Counted from the stretch's first letter, positions 44,135 through 53,102 are shown. The stretch is DNA of 64,000 nucleotides from Asticcacaulis sp. AC402 (GCF_000495835.1 NZ_AWGC01000018.1:85175-149174); one strand, 5' to 3'. Notes: a model not told the origin generated them from the sequence alone. Numbers and translations are program-made.

Positions 44135-44340
44135 GGCTGCGTCTCCGTTGTAACCGGCATCTTAACACGGAGTAAGAAAAATTCACAAATATTCTTAAGT
44201 CGCGCTTTGTCGGGTGCACCAGAGTGGGGCGGGGACGTGTTGCGGAGTGTCGAAGACAGTAAGTCGCCCCACCACCCTTCTTAGGCTTTCGCAGCGAGGC
44301 AGCCTCGAACGGTCCCCCGCCCCATCGAAGAGAGATGGGG

Positions 44341-44450
44341 AGGTATAGTACCAATGGCACGAAGAGGACCCCTCCGTCTCGACGCGCTCCGCCCTTCGGG
44401 CTCGCTTGCTCGCCACCTCCCCATTGAAGGGATGGGGAGGAGGAGACGTT
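44341..44450. repeat. Composite palindromic repeat, partial copy 3
   Basis: Contains GGTATAGTACCAATGGCAC, AGGACCCCTCCGTCTCGACG, GGGCTCGCTTGCTCGCCACC and TCCCCATTGAAGGGATGGGG. It lies in the repeat-filled gap 44135-44779, which has no convincing gene. Confidence 0.8.
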
Positions 44451-44507
44451 AGGGCGTAACACGGTGACGTCACACGCAATGTCGAAGAAAGCAAGTTGCC
44501 CCTCAGC

Positions 44508-44740
44508 TTCCTGGCCCCTCACCCGATCGCGTTCACTTCGTTCCGCTCTCGTCCTCTCCCCTCAAGAGGGGAGAGGGAAAGGAAGAGCGGGGATGCGCCG
44601 TGTTTTCCAGTCAAGCCTGCTGCCATCCCTTGGCCCAAAACACGGACAAGGGCAGGGCGGACATGCGATCGCCAAAGCTGAGCGGCTGATCGCCGGGATG
44701 CAGAATGATGCCGACTGTCGTCCAGCTTTTGCCGGCCCCT
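44508..44740. repeat. Palindromic repeat joined to GCGATCGCCAAAGCTGAGC repeat, copy 2
   Basis: 44508-44585 repeats the GCCCCTCACCCGATCGCGTTCA and CTCTCCCCTCAAGAGGGGAG block of 43541. 44615-44740 repeats the GGCCCAAAACACGGACAAGG and GCGATCGCCAAAGCTGAGCG block of 43400. The same two repeats are joined at both loci, so they probably move or duplicate together. Confidence 0.82.
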
Positions 44741-44779
44741 TCGGACATGAAGCTTGGGGTGACGCACGTCCCGTCGGGC

Positions 44780-44856
44780 ACTGACCAAAATTTATATATA
44801 ATATTTGGTCAGTAACTTGTCAGTGACCAAAATATGTATATATTTTCTGGTCACTG
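44780..44856. promoter_or_regulatory. Two tandem palindromic operators before the AbiE-like operon
   Basis: 44780-44813 is a 34-bp palindrome with arms ACTGACCAAA and TTTGGTCAGT around an A+T-rich core. 44821-44856 is a related 36-bp palindrome with arms CAGTGACCA and TGGTCACTG. Their centres are about 42 bp apart, close to four DNA turns. They end 11 bp before the antitoxin ATG, so binding would block transcription. AbiEi-type antitoxins are known to autoregulate through inverted repeats. Confidence 0.75.
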
Positions 44857-44867
44857 GGAACCATGCC

Positions 44868-45563
44868 ATGCCTGATCCAACTTCGGAAACAATGCAGAAA
44901 GTGGCCAACCGCATCGCTGCGGTGGCGCCCGCAGGTGTATGGTCAAAAGCCGATTTTCTAGACATAGCTTCTCCCTACGGGATCGAAAAGGCGCTGCAAC
45001 GGCTAACCGACCAGGGAACGATCCGCCGGGTCCACCGTGGCCTCTATGACCAGCCGGCGACAAGCACATTAACAGGACAGATGGTTTTTCCGCCGCGTTC
45101 GGCCTTCATCGATGCCATCGCGCGGCGCGACAAATTACGCGTCATTGTCGATGGCATGACGGCCGCCAATGACCTTGGCCTGACGACGGCCGTTCCGGCA
45201 CGCACCACGGTTCACGCCGATACGCACCCGCGCACGATCGAGATCGAGGCAAATTACGGAGACCCGAAGGCAACTGCGCCGGTCATCTACCGTCTCGACT
45301 TCAAACGCATTTCGGCCAGGACGGCCTTCTGGGCAGGGCATCCCGCGATGCGGATTATCCAGGCTCTTGACTGGTTCAAGGACGATCGAGCAACTGAACC
45401 GGCTTTGATCAATGGTATTGTTCGCTACCTCGATCGCTCGGCGCGCCGTGACGACATACTGGCCGATCTGCGCGAAAACCGCGCGGGCGTGCCGTCGTGG
45501 ATGTATACGGTTATCGACATGATCATCCGCAAGTCCGAGCAAAAGGGCGACGATGCAGCGTAG
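44868..45563 (+). CDS. AbiEi/DUF6088-type antitoxin and repressor
   Basis: 231 residues from the ATG at 44868. The N-terminal winged helix is visible in VWSKADFLDIASPYGIEKAL, then RLTDQGTIRRVHRGLYDQP. A longer C-terminal domain follows (TVHADTHPRTIEIEANYG, RISARTAFWAGHPAMRIIQA). This is the layout of AbiEi-like antitoxins that precede nucleotidyltransferase toxins. It overlaps the toxin gene by 11 bp and is preceded by two palindromes. Confidence 0.82.
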   Translation: MPDPTSETMQKVANRIAAVAPAGVWSKADFLDIASPYGIEKALQRLTDQGTIRRVHRGLYDQPATSTLTGQMVFPPRSAFIDAIARRDKLRVIVDGMTAANDLGLTTAVPARTTVHADTHPRTIEIEANYGDPKATAPVIYRLDFKRISARTAFWAGHPAMRIIQALDWFKDDRATEPALINGIVRYLDRSARRDDILADLRENRAGVPSWMYTVIDMIIRKSEQKGDDAA

Positions 45564-46656
45564 ATTCCTCGAGATTCTAAGTGCCGATATTGATACCCGC
45601 CGGGCCTTGTTCGAAACAACGGCAGCGAGGCTAAAGACGCGCGCTGAAAACATCGAGAAAGACCTCTATGTCTGCTGGATCCTGGACTTCCTGTTCAATC
45701 GCAGGCCGGACGATGGCGTCCGCCTTTATTTCAAGGGCGGAACCAGTCTGAGCAAGGCGTTTGGATTGATCCAAAGATTCTCTGAAGACATCGATATTGG
45801 CGTCTACAAGGCCGATATCAACGCCCCCCTGGAAGCTGAGATCGCCGCCCTGGCCTCAAACAACCAGCGTGACAGGGTCCTGCGTGAGCGCGTCGACGAA
45901 GCCGCGCGCGCCTACATTTCGGGGCCATTGAAAACCGCATTGGACGCCGAACTGGCCAACACTGCCGCGAAAATCGGCGACACTGACCACTTCTCGACGC
46001 GTTTCGACTTTGACGACTATCGCCAGACCGACGCGCTCGACATCCTCATCGTGACGTATAAGAGCGCATTTGATGCGAGCGATGGCTACGTCGTGCCGGC
46101 CGTACGGATTGAAGGTGGTGCCAGGCCCGATCCCGTTCCCGCCGAGCCACGGACAATTTTGCCCTATGTTGCGCCTGAAATGGGAAATCCGGAAGCCCTG
46201 GCGGTGCCGAACGTCACCACGGTGCGCCCTGAACGGACCTTCTGGGAAAAGGTCCTGATCCTTCATGCGATGGCCGAAACGACCTTAAAGCGCGCGGCTG
46301 CTGGGGACCCAGGCCGACGTGTGCCTGATCTCAATCGCTATTCACGGCATTACTACGACATCCACCAGATCTGGACTGCCGATGGATATGGTGAGGCAAC
46401 CGCCGCTCTGGGCGAACTGGCTGAAGCGGCCCGCCAACACAAGATGCTGATGTTCCGAGCACCAGATCATGGCTATGAGCGCGCCGTCCCCGGCACCTAC
46501 CGCTTGAGGCCAACGGAAGATATGCGGAGCCGTCTTCAACGCGACTACGCCCGAATGTCCGCCATGATCTTCGGCGAAGCGCCCAATTTCGAAACCGTGA
46601 TGAGCAGCGTCGATGCCCTGGAAGACTTCGTAAATCGCGGTGCCTCAGATGGATAG
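45553..46656 (+). CDS. AbiEii-type nucleotidyltransferase toxin
   Basis: 367 residues. The nucleotidyltransferase core is YFKGGTSLSKAFGLIQRFSE (GGTSL at about 63-67), then DIDIGVY, giving the GS-like and D-x-D motifs. PERTFWEKVLILHAM near residue 219 and SRHYYDIHQIW near 256 are typical of the AbiEii family. Such toxins block growth after infection, in known cases by nucleotide addition to tRNA. The motif residues look intact. Confidence 0.87.
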   Translation: MQRRFLEILSADIDTRRALFETTAARLKTRAENIEKDLYVCWILDFLFNRRPDDGVRLYFKGGTSLSKAFGLIQRFSEDIDIGVYKADINAPLEAEIAALASNNQRDRVLRERVDEAARAYISGPLKTALDAELANTAAKIGDTDHFSTRFDFDDYRQTDALDILIVTYKSAFDASDGYVVPAVRIEGGARPDPVPAEPRTILPYVAPEMGNPEALAVPNVTTVRPERTFWEKVLILHAMAETTLKRAAAGDPGRRVPDLNRYSRHYYDIHQIWTADGYGEATAALGELAEAARQHKMLMFRAPDHGYERAVPGTYRLRPTEDMRSRLQRDYARMSAMIFGEAPNFETVMSSVDALEDFVNRGASDG

Positions 46657-46744
46657 CGCTTTCGTCGCATCAAATTACGACGGCTGCGGCCCACCTCGGG
46701 ATGGGAAAAACAGGTACGTGATGCGGAATGTCGAATGTCTGTGC

Positions 46745-46840
46745 CATTCAAGACATCCATTCCTTTACCTAAAACGCAGACAAACGCAGGGCAAACAAGC
46801 GATCGCCAAAGCTGAGCTGCTGGTCGCAGGAGCTTTAGGG
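46745..46840. repeat. Dispersed repeat (GCGATCGCCAAAGCTGAGC family), copy 3
   Basis: Diverged copy: CCTAAAACGCAGACAAACGC, then AAGCGATCGCCAAAGCTGAG. A G9 run follows at about 46838-46846. No gene is seen in 46657-46863. Confidence 0.75.
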
Positions 46841-46863
46841 GGGGGGCAAGAATAAGGTTTTTG

Positions 46864-46938
46864 CCACGAACCTCACGAACAGACACGAACAAGACTAATG
46901 GGATCTCTCATGTTCGTGTCTGTTCGTGAGGTTCGTGG
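46864..46938. repeat. CACGAAC hairpin element, copy 1
   Basis: 46864-46891 and 46911-46938 are exact reverse complements over 28 bp. Each arm has three CACGAAC units spaced 9-10 bp, with a 19-bp loop (AGACTAATGGGATCTCTCA). Flanks AATAAGGTTTTTGC and AGAAATCTGTCTTT are shared with the copy at 48971, so the repeated unit extends beyond the hairpin. Confidence 0.9.
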
Positions 46939-46989
46939 TTAGAAATCTGTCTTTCCCCAACCCAGCATGTGTCAAGAATTTCGCGGGCT

Positions 46990-47125
46990 GGTATAATGCC
47001 AACCAACGATGATGTTCACACATCGCAATAAACAGGACCCCTCCGTCTCGACGCGTTTCGCCACTGGCCTTCGGCCTGGCTCACTTGCTCGCCACCTCCC
47101 CATAGAAGAAATGGGGAGGAGAAGG
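46990..47125. repeat. Composite palindromic repeat, partial copy 4
   Basis: Contains GGTATAATGCCAACC, AGGACCCCTCCGTCTCGACG, GCTCACTTGCTCGCCACCTC and CCCCATAGAAGAAATGGGGA. Only one half of the larger nested element is present. Confidence 0.8.
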
Positions 47126-47199
47126 AAGCAACACCGATGAGTCAGAGTCATCATTGGTTGGAATAAGCTCCTCCGGGCGCAGGCTGTTAAGGTCGCCCC

Positions 47200-47317
47200 A
47201 ACCGTCAGGAAGGCCGCCTTCTGCGCGGCGAAGGCACGCTAATAGGTCGGACGGGCTTCGCCGCCGGCGACATAGGCTGCCAGGTTCGGAAAGTCGTCCA
47301 GCACGCCCGAAGACCAT
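47200..47317 (-). pseudogene. Glutathione S-transferase C-terminal remnant
   Basis: The minus strand reads VLDDFPNLAAYVAGGEARPT then Y, an in-frame TAG, and RAFAAQKAAFL. This matches the usual C-terminal end of bacterial glutathione S-transferases, but with a stop inside and no upstream domain. It is a decayed fragment beside a repeat. Confidence 0.6.
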
Positions 47318-47449
47318 GTCTTCGTGGCGCACAGTCATCGCTCCGGCCGCCTGGCCGAAGCGCAAGAGGCCTTAGGTTTAGGATTTGGAGTCGACAGGCG
47401 CGGCCCAGGTGTTTTATCGCTTCGAGTCGCAACCAAAGGACACTGAACG

Positions 47450-48886
47450 ATGGCGCGCAAACCTGCCTATTCGCTGGACGGCCTGCGTGAGCTGGGCGCC
47501 GACGCCCTGGCGCGGATCGTCTTCGAAGAAGCCGAACGCAACCCGCAGTTTCGCAAACAGGTCAAGGCGGCTCTGGCCGGGCAGCAGGGACCGGCGGCCG
47601 TGGCAAAGCTCATTGACCGGCGGCTGGGGGCGCTGGAAACTGCGCGCAGCTTCATCGACTGGAACAAGGCGCGCGCCTTCCGCGACGACCTGGCGACCAC
47701 GGTGGCGACCATTGCCAGCCAATTGGGCGATATCGCACCCGCCATGGCGATTGACCGGTTGCTGCGTTTCGTCGCCACCCATGTGCCCGTCTTCGAACGG
47801 GTCGACGATTCCCACGGCCAGGTGCAGGACGTCTATGAGGACGCGATCGAGCACCTGGGGAACCTGGCGCAGAAACTGACGGCGGACGAAGCCGCCCTCC
47901 TGCCTGACCGGGTCATGGCCGCGCTGGGCGACACCTCGCACGGCTACCTGATCGGGACCGCCCGCGCCGTCGCCCCCCATGTCCCGCCGGCCGCGCTGCA
48001 GGCGTGGAGCGCCGACCTGCAGCAACGGCAAAAGGCGCAGGAGGCCAAGGACGAGGCCTCGAAAGACCGCTACGTCATCTCGAACGCCCGCCAATACCAT
48101 GAGGTGCGCCAGATCATTGCCGACGCGCTCGGTGACCTGGACGCCTATGTTAGGCTTGAGGCCGAGAAACACCCCAACCTCCAGGACCCGATGGCGTTGG
48201 CGGAGCGTCTGTTGGCGGCGGGCCGGGCCGAAGCGGCGTTGGACTGGGTAAGGCGCGAAAGGCCCGTCAGCCGCTATGTTTCCTTTTCGGATGATGCCAT
48301 GGCGCTGGCCGGGATGGCGCCCGATCGCGCCAGCCTGGAAGCGAAGATCCTGGACACGCTGGGGCGCAAACCCGAAGCGCAGGCGTTGCGGTGGAAGGCC
48401 TTCGCGGCGAACCTGGATGCCGATATCCTGCGGGACTATATCAAGGCCCTGCCGGACTTTGAGGACTTCGAAGCCCTGGACCGCGCCTTTGACCACGCCA
48501 TGTCGTCGCCGCGACTCTATGCCGCCCTGATGCTGTTTCTGCGCTGGCCGCGCCGCGACCTGGCCGCGAACCTGGTCATACGGAACCGAACAAAGTGGGA
48601 TGGCGGACAATACCATATCCTGCCGGGCGTCGCCGAAGCGCTGGAACACGAATATGCCCTGGCAGCGACGGTCCTGTACCGCGCCCTGCTGGACGATATT
48701 CTGGCCAAGGCCCGTTCGAAAGCCTATCCGTTCGCGGCCCGCTATCTCACAGCGCTGGACAGGTTGGCCCCGGATGTCGCGGAGTCAGAATGGTCGCCGA
48801 ACGATCTTGAGTCGCATGTCGCCTACAGGGCCAAACTCAAGACGCAACACGGACGTAAGGTCGGCTTCTGGACGCTGGTGACGTGA
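47450..48886 (+). CDS. DUF6880-family protein of unknown function
   Basis: 478 residues, mostly helical, with a TPR/SWIM-associated look: NPQFRKQVKAALAGQQGPAA, a central EVRQIIADALGDLDAYVRLE, then AERLLAAGRAEAALDWVRRE, and a C-terminal YHILPGVAEALEHEYALAAT with LYRALLDDILAKARSKAYPF. I recognise this as the DUF6880 pattern; no function is known. GC is core-like. It lies between two copies of the CACGAAC hairpin element, with a pseudogene before it. Confidence 0.75.
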   Translation: MARKPAYSLDGLRELGADALARIVFEEAERNPQFRKQVKAALAGQQGPAAVAKLIDRRLGALETARSFIDWNKARAFRDDLATTVATIASQLGDIAPAMAIDRLLRFVATHVPVFERVDDSHGQVQDVYEDAIEHLGNLAQKLTADEAALLPDRVMAALGDTSHGYLIGTARAVAPHVPPAALQAWSADLQQRQKAQEAKDEASKDRYVISNARQYHEVRQIIADALGDLDAYVRLEAEKHPNLQDPMALAERLLAAGRAEAALDWVRRERPVSRYVSFSDDAMALAGMAPDRASLEAKILDTLGRKPEAQALRWKAFAANLDADILRDYIKALPDFEDFEALDRAFDHAMSSPRLYAALMLFLRWPRRDLAANLVIRNRTKWDGGQYHILPGVAEALEHEYALAATVLYRALLDDILAKARSKAYPFAARYLTALDRLAPDVAESEWSPNDLESHVAYRAKLKTQHGRKVGFWTLVT

Positions 48887-48970
48887 CGGCTCGTAAAGAT
48901 CCGTCTCCACCTGTCAATTCGCGATGGCTTTCGCCGAAGAGCTCAAAAGGGCTGTAAGAATAAGGTTTTT

Positions 48971-49047
48971 ACCACGAACCACACGAACAGACACGAACAA
49001 GACGAATGGGATCTCTCTCGTTCGTGTCTGTTCGTGACGTTCGTGGT
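48971..49047. repeat. CACGAAC hairpin element, copy 2
   Basis: The left arm ACCACGAACCACACGAACAG continues ACACGAAC. The right arm carries the complementary GTTCGTG units with a few mismatches. The loop AGACGAATGGGATCTCT closely matches copy 1. The flanks TAAGGTTTTT and AGAAATCTGCC also match copy 1. The rest of the gap 48887-49307 has no gene. Confidence 0.88.
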
Positions 49048-49307
49048 CAGAAATCTGCCTTTCTTTACCCCCCGCTCCACCCTGTTTCAGGACTTTGGCA
49101 AACGTCGTTCAATTGTGCGCCTGCTGACAAAATTTGGCACTAGTGCTACTATAGCGAGATGGGGGATTGAGCCTGGCTCATGAACCCCTGCACAGCGGGC
49201 GCCAAAATCAGTACTGCGGCCGCCGCGCACGGTGGCGCGAGCCATGCGGCGCTTGAGCTAAAACATAGTGCAGCGTATCCCGGCCATCCCTTTTGCGGTT
49301 TCGAACC

Positions 49308-50066
49308 ATGACGCGTGCCACCCGCCTTCTCGACCTGTTGCAACTGCTGCGCCGACATCGTTATCCGGTGGCCGGTGCCGAACTGGCGCGCGAGCTCGAT
49401 ATTTCGCTGCGTACGCTGTACCGCGACATTGCCGCCTTGCAGGCCCAGGGCGCCCATATCGAAGGCGAGCCGGGCGTCGGCTATGTGTTACGACCAGGCT
49501 ATATGCTGCCGCCGCTGATGCTGTCGCAGGAAGAACTTGAGGCTCTGGTTCTGGGGACGCGCTGGGTCGCCGACCGGGCGGATGCCCGTCTGGGTGAGGC
49601 CGCGCACAACGCCCTGACCAAGATCGCCGCCGTCCTGCCCAAGGATATGAGCGACGATCTGGAATCGACCGGTTTGCTGGTGGCGCCGGCCTGGCCGCGC
49701 CACGAAAGCGCGATCGACCTGGGCGATATCCGCAGCGCCATCCGGGCCGAACAGTGCGTGTCCCTGAGGTATACTGACCTGAAGGGCGACACCACGGAGC
49801 GCACAGTCTGGCCGTTCGCCCTGGGCTTTTTCGACCATGTCCGGCTGCTGATCGGGTGGTGCGAGCTTCGTCAGGATTTCCGCAGCTTCCGCACCGACCG
49901 TATCAAGAGCTGGGACCTGACGGGTAAGCGCTACCCCAAGCGCCGCGCCGCGTTGCTGAAGGCATGGAAGGCGCACAAGGACGCCGAGGCATGCAACTGG
50001 CAGAGCCAAAATCCGGTTCTGTATAGTGACAATCCGATCCGGGTGCCGCCGCCAGCGCAATCGTGA
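49308..50066 (+). CDS. YafY-type transcriptional regulator (HTH plus WYL)
   Basis: 252 residues from the ATG at 49308 (an in-frame ATG at 49293 is possible). The N-terminal winged helix is RLLDLLQLLRRHRYPVAGAE, then ARELDISLRTLYRDIAALQ. The WYL-type domain includes IRAEQCVSLRYTDLKGDTTE, then RTVWPFALGFFDHVRLLIGW, followed by FRSFRTDRIKSWDL. The family binds DNA and responds to nucleic-acid or nucleotide ligands. It stands alone; no partner is evident. Confidence 0.9.
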   Translation: MTRATRLLDLLQLLRRHRYPVAGAELARELDISLRTLYRDIAALQAQGAHIEGEPGVGYVLRPGYMLPPLMLSQEELEALVLGTRWVADRADARLGEAAHNALTKIAAVLPKDMSDDLESTGLLVAPAWPRHESAIDLGDIRSAIRAEQCVSLRYTDLKGDTTERTVWPFALGFFDHVRLLIGWCELRQDFRSFRTDRIKSWDLTGKRYPKRRAALLKAWKAHKDAEACNWQSQNPVLYSDNPIRVPPPAQS

Positions 50067-50196
50067 GCTTGCCGCGGGCGTTAACTATGTTAAGTTGACG
50101 TTGTGATCACGCCCCCGGGTGTGTTCGAGGGACAGTGTGCGCGTCGATACGAGACCGCCAATCCTAGGGCGGCCGCCTTTTTCAGAGGATACGCCT

Positions 50197-50607
50197 ATGT
50201 CCCAACTCCCGCGGCTCGCTGCCGCCTGCCTGCTGCTCAGCGCCGGTGGCCTGATGACAGCGTCGGAAATTTCGGCCCAGACCGGGCCGCAGCAATATGA
50301 AATCTCCATCGATACCAGCGTGAACGGCGCCGAGGTGGAAAACCGCATGACCTATATGTGCATGGGCGCGGCCCAGTTGAACCGGCCGATCGAGAAGTTG
50401 ACGGGGCCACGCTGTCCGAACCAGACCTTCCAGCGCAGCGGCGACAGCGTGACCTGGACGGCCCAGTGCGCGGCAGCGAAAGGCGAGGGGCGGATCACCT
50501 TCTCGGGTGACGGCAAGTCCTTCAGCGGTGAGAGCACAGTGACCGCCGGCGGAAAGACAGTGCGCACCCAGGTCAAGGGCGAGGTCATCGACGCCTGCAG
50601 CCTTTGA
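50197..50607 (+). CDS. Exported DUF3617-like protein
   Basis: 136 residues from the ATG at 50197, behind AGAGGA. It has a signal peptide ending near SEISAQ. The mature part has the cysteine pattern of DUF3617-like proteins: MTYMCMGAAQLNR, then LTGPRCPNQTF, VTWTAQCAAAKGEGRITF and IDACSL. It is probably periplasmic, of unknown role. A paralogous type is at 54055. Confidence 0.7.
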   Translation: MSQLPRLAAACLLLSAGGLMTASEISAQTGPQQYEISIDTSVNGAEVENRMTYMCMGAAQLNRPIEKLTGPRCPNQTFQRSGDSVTWTAQCAAAKGEGRITFSGDGKSFSGESTVTAGGKTVRTQVKGEVIDACSL

Positions 50608-50942
50608 GCGCTATCCGATAAAGTGTAGCGCCGTGCGATAAAGTGGACGCTACCGCCCGGGCGCTCCCGTTTTCAGAATAATTACGCGACAGAACAAAAA
50701 CCTGGAGCCGCGCTTTGACGCCATCAAGACGCGTCGCGCGCCAGAGTCTAAGCTTAAGCAGCCATGGGTCAGCAGGGGCGGACCCGTGTTGCCGGCAGGC
50801 CACATATATCTGGGCACCGCCGGCGATTTCCTGGGCGGGAGGGCTTGCATGAGCAGGTGTTAACCATGTACGTTGTGCGGTGCAATATATGCATGCCGGA
50901 CGATGTGGCCAGCTTGCGATGTCTTGAAAAGGATAGTGTCCG
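50608..50942. other. Gene-free gap with decayed palindromic repeats
   Basis: It holds fragments of the AGAGCGCAATCCGATAAAGT family (CTATCCGATAAAGTG, GCGATAAAGTGGACG) and GCGACAGAACAAAAACCTGG, also related to 58850. It should contain the promoter of the epimerase gene; I see no clear site. Confidence 0.6.
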
Positions 50943-53102
50943 GTGCTCAAGCTTGACGCAGTTATGACCGCCCGCGCCGAACGCAGTCTGCTCGATACGT
51001 CCGACGCCGACGGTCGCCTTCCCGTCCTGGCGGCGCCCGCATCCGAGACAGGCTGGAACCTAGCCGAGGCCACCGTTCATTTCGAGCCCGTCGCGTTCGA
51101 CGGCGCTCGTGTCGCCACTTCGCCCGGACGCTCGCCTGCCCCAGTGGCGGACCAGGCGGACCCGGTCGCTGAACAGGGCGTGCAAGCCAGCGGACTGATT
51201 TACGACGTCCTGGATTTCGGTGCGAAGGGCAACGGGGTTGCCAATGACACCAAGGCCATCCAGGCCGCAATCAATGCCGCCCATGCCGCCGGTGGTGGCA
51301 GCGTCTACCTGCCTGCCGGTCTCTATATTGTAACGGGCAATGACATCATGAATTCTACCGGCGCCCTGCGCCTGCTCAGTGATGTTACGATATACGGCGA
51401 TGGCATGGGGGAGACGACGATCAAGGTCGCCGATGGTTGGAGCGGCAAGATCACCGGCATCATTCGCACGCCCTTCGCGGTACAGACCCACGATGTTGGG
51501 GTCCGCGACCTGACCCTTGATGGCAACCGCGCCAATACCAGCGGCAAGATCGACGGTTTCTTTACCGGCGTTGCGCCCGGCAATCCCGGCCAGGCGTACA
51601 ACATCACGGTTGACGGCGTCGAGATCATGAACTGCGAGGGCTATGGCTTTGATCCGCACGAACAGACCGTCAACCTGACGGTGAGCAACAGCGTGTCGCA
51701 TGGCAATGGACTGGACGGGTTTACCGCCGACTATCTGATCAACAGCACCTTCGTCAATTGTGTCGCCTATGATAATGGCCGCCATGGCTTCAATGTGGTC
51801 ACCAGCACGCGTGATTTCACCATCGTAAACAGCGTTGCCTACGGCAATGGTGGCGCCGGCGTCACGGTCCAGCGCGGCAGCGAGGACATTACCTGGCCGA
51901 CCCGCGTAGCGATTTCCGGCGGCGAATTCTATGACAACGCCAAGGGTGGTATTCTGGTTCAGATGGCCGATCACGTCACCATTGAGAATGCCAGCATCCA
52001 CGACAACGACACCTACGGTATTCGCCTGTACGGCGCGACCCACACCCTGATTCAGAATAATTCCATCTTCAACAACTCCGATCTCGGCGACGCCAAGTAC
52101 AGCGAGATCCAGATCCAGGCCTATAACGATACGGCCGGTTCGTCCGGCGACTACTATGAGTCCCTCTACAACACGGTTCGCAACAACACGATCTATGAGA
52201 ACCAGGCGATTGGCGCCAGGAATGGTGTCAACGAAGTCAATGATGGCTCGGACTACACCACTGTTTATGGCAATACCATCCAGAACACCCGCGGTGCAGC
52301 TGTGGTGCTGACAGGCTCGAATTCCACGGTTCAAATGCCGCCGCCGGCCGATGGCATCTATCGCGGCAGCGACTATGCCGATGCCATCATCGGGACGGCT
52401 GCCCCTGAGACTTTTCTGGGCATCAAGGGCAACGATACCCTGGACGGCGGAGGTGGCAATGACACCTTCGACGGCGGGTCGGGCAATGACAGCCTGATTG
52501 GCCGCGACGGCGATGACCTGATGATGGGCGGTTCGGGCAATGACAGGTTGAGTGGCGGCAATGGCGTCAACTACCTCGACGGCAGTTCCGGCAATGATAC
52601 CCTGACTGGCGGACAGAACGCCGATATTCTGAATGGTGGCACCGGCATTGATTCGATCGCCGGCGGGGGCGGGGCTGATGTTGTCTTTGGCGGCGACAGC
52701 AATGACACCATCAATGGCGGCGACGGCAATGATACTATTGATGCCGGCAAGGGCGCCGATATCATTCTGGGCGGTGCGGGCGACGACAGTATCAAGGGAT
52801 CCACCGACAACGACACCCTCACGGGCGGTGCCGGCAATGATACCCTGACGGGCGGAAGTGAGTTTGACAGGTTCGTCTTCGATGTGGGCTGCGGTCAGGA
52901 CACGCTGACCGACGTTCGCCATGGCACCGATCTGATCGTGGTTGCCTCGGCCATGGTTGGCGGCTCGATGTCGCAACTGCTGTCCAACATCACCTACAGC
53001 GGCGGCAATGCCTATATCGATTTCCACAATGGCGGCGATACGATCACCCTTTTGGGCGTTACCACCAATTCCCTGACCGCCAGTGATTTTCTGATCATTT
53101 AG
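50943..53102 (+). CDS. AlgE-like mannuronan C5-epimerase with RTX repeats
   Basis: 719 residues. A pectate-lyase-type start (YDVLDFGAKGNGVANDTKAI at about 87-106) leads into a right-handed parallel beta-helix. The segment YGFDPHEQT (about 237-245) matches the AlgE catalytic Tyr-Asp-His motif, and GNGLDGFTADY follows with another expected aspartate. From about residue 480 there are many calcium-binding GGxGxDxLx repeats, then a typical RTX C-terminus ending in hydrophobic residues (DFLII). There is no N-terminal signal peptide, consistent with type I secretion. It would convert mannuronate to guluronate in alginate-like polymer. The start is the GTG at 50943 or the ATG at 50964. Confidence 0.85.
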   Translation: MLKLDAVMTARAERSLLDTSDADGRLPVLAAPASETGWNLAEATVHFEPVAFDGARVATSPGRSPAPVADQADPVAEQGVQASGLIYDVLDFGAKGNGVANDTKAIQAAINAAHAAGGGSVYLPAGLYIVTGNDIMNSTGALRLLSDVTIYGDGMGETTIKVADGWSGKITGIIRTPFAVQTHDVGVRDLTLDGNRANTSGKIDGFFTGVAPGNPGQAYNITVDGVEIMNCEGYGFDPHEQTVNLTVSNSVSHGNGLDGFTADYLINSTFVNCVAYDNGRHGFNVVTSTRDFTIVNSVAYGNGGAGVTVQRGSEDITWPTRVAISGGEFYDNAKGGILVQMADHVTIENASIHDNDTYGIRLYGATHTLIQNNSIFNNSDLGDAKYSEIQIQAYNDTAGSSGDYYESLYNTVRNNTIYENQAIGARNGVNEVNDGSDYTTVYGNTIQNTRGAAVVLTGSNSTVQMPPPADGIYRGSDYADAIIGTAAPETFLGIKGNDTLDGGGGNDTFDGGSGNDSLIGRDGDDLMMGGSGNDRLSGGNGVNYLDGSSGNDTLTGGQNADILNGGTGIDSIAGGGGADVVFGGDSNDTINGGDGNDTIDAGKGADIILGGAGDDSIKGSTDNDTLTGGAGNDTLTGGSEFDRFVFDVGCGQDTLTDVRHGTDLIVVASAMVGGSMSQLLSNITYSGGNAYIDFHNGGDTITLLGVTTNSLTASDFLII

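Noticed and set aside
44519..44788. 89-residue minus-strand frame
   Set aside because: It is encoded almost entirely by the dispersed and palindromic repeats and shares its tail with the disrupted ParE frame.
46838..46846. G9 run considered as another phase-variation tract
   Set aside because: It lies outside any supported gene, after the AbiEii stop and beside a repeat.
52400..52860. Regularly spaced repeats considered as a CRISPR or satellite array
   Set aside because: The periodicity of about 27 bp comes from in-frame calcium-binding GGxGxDxLx repeats of the epimerase, not from identical repeats and unique spacers.
51060..53027. 655-residue minus-strand open frame opposite the epimerase gene
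   Set aside because: It mirrors the beta-helix and RTX repeats codon for codon, giving a low-complexity Ile/Ala/Val protein with no recognisable family. The plus-strand gene has catalytic motifs.
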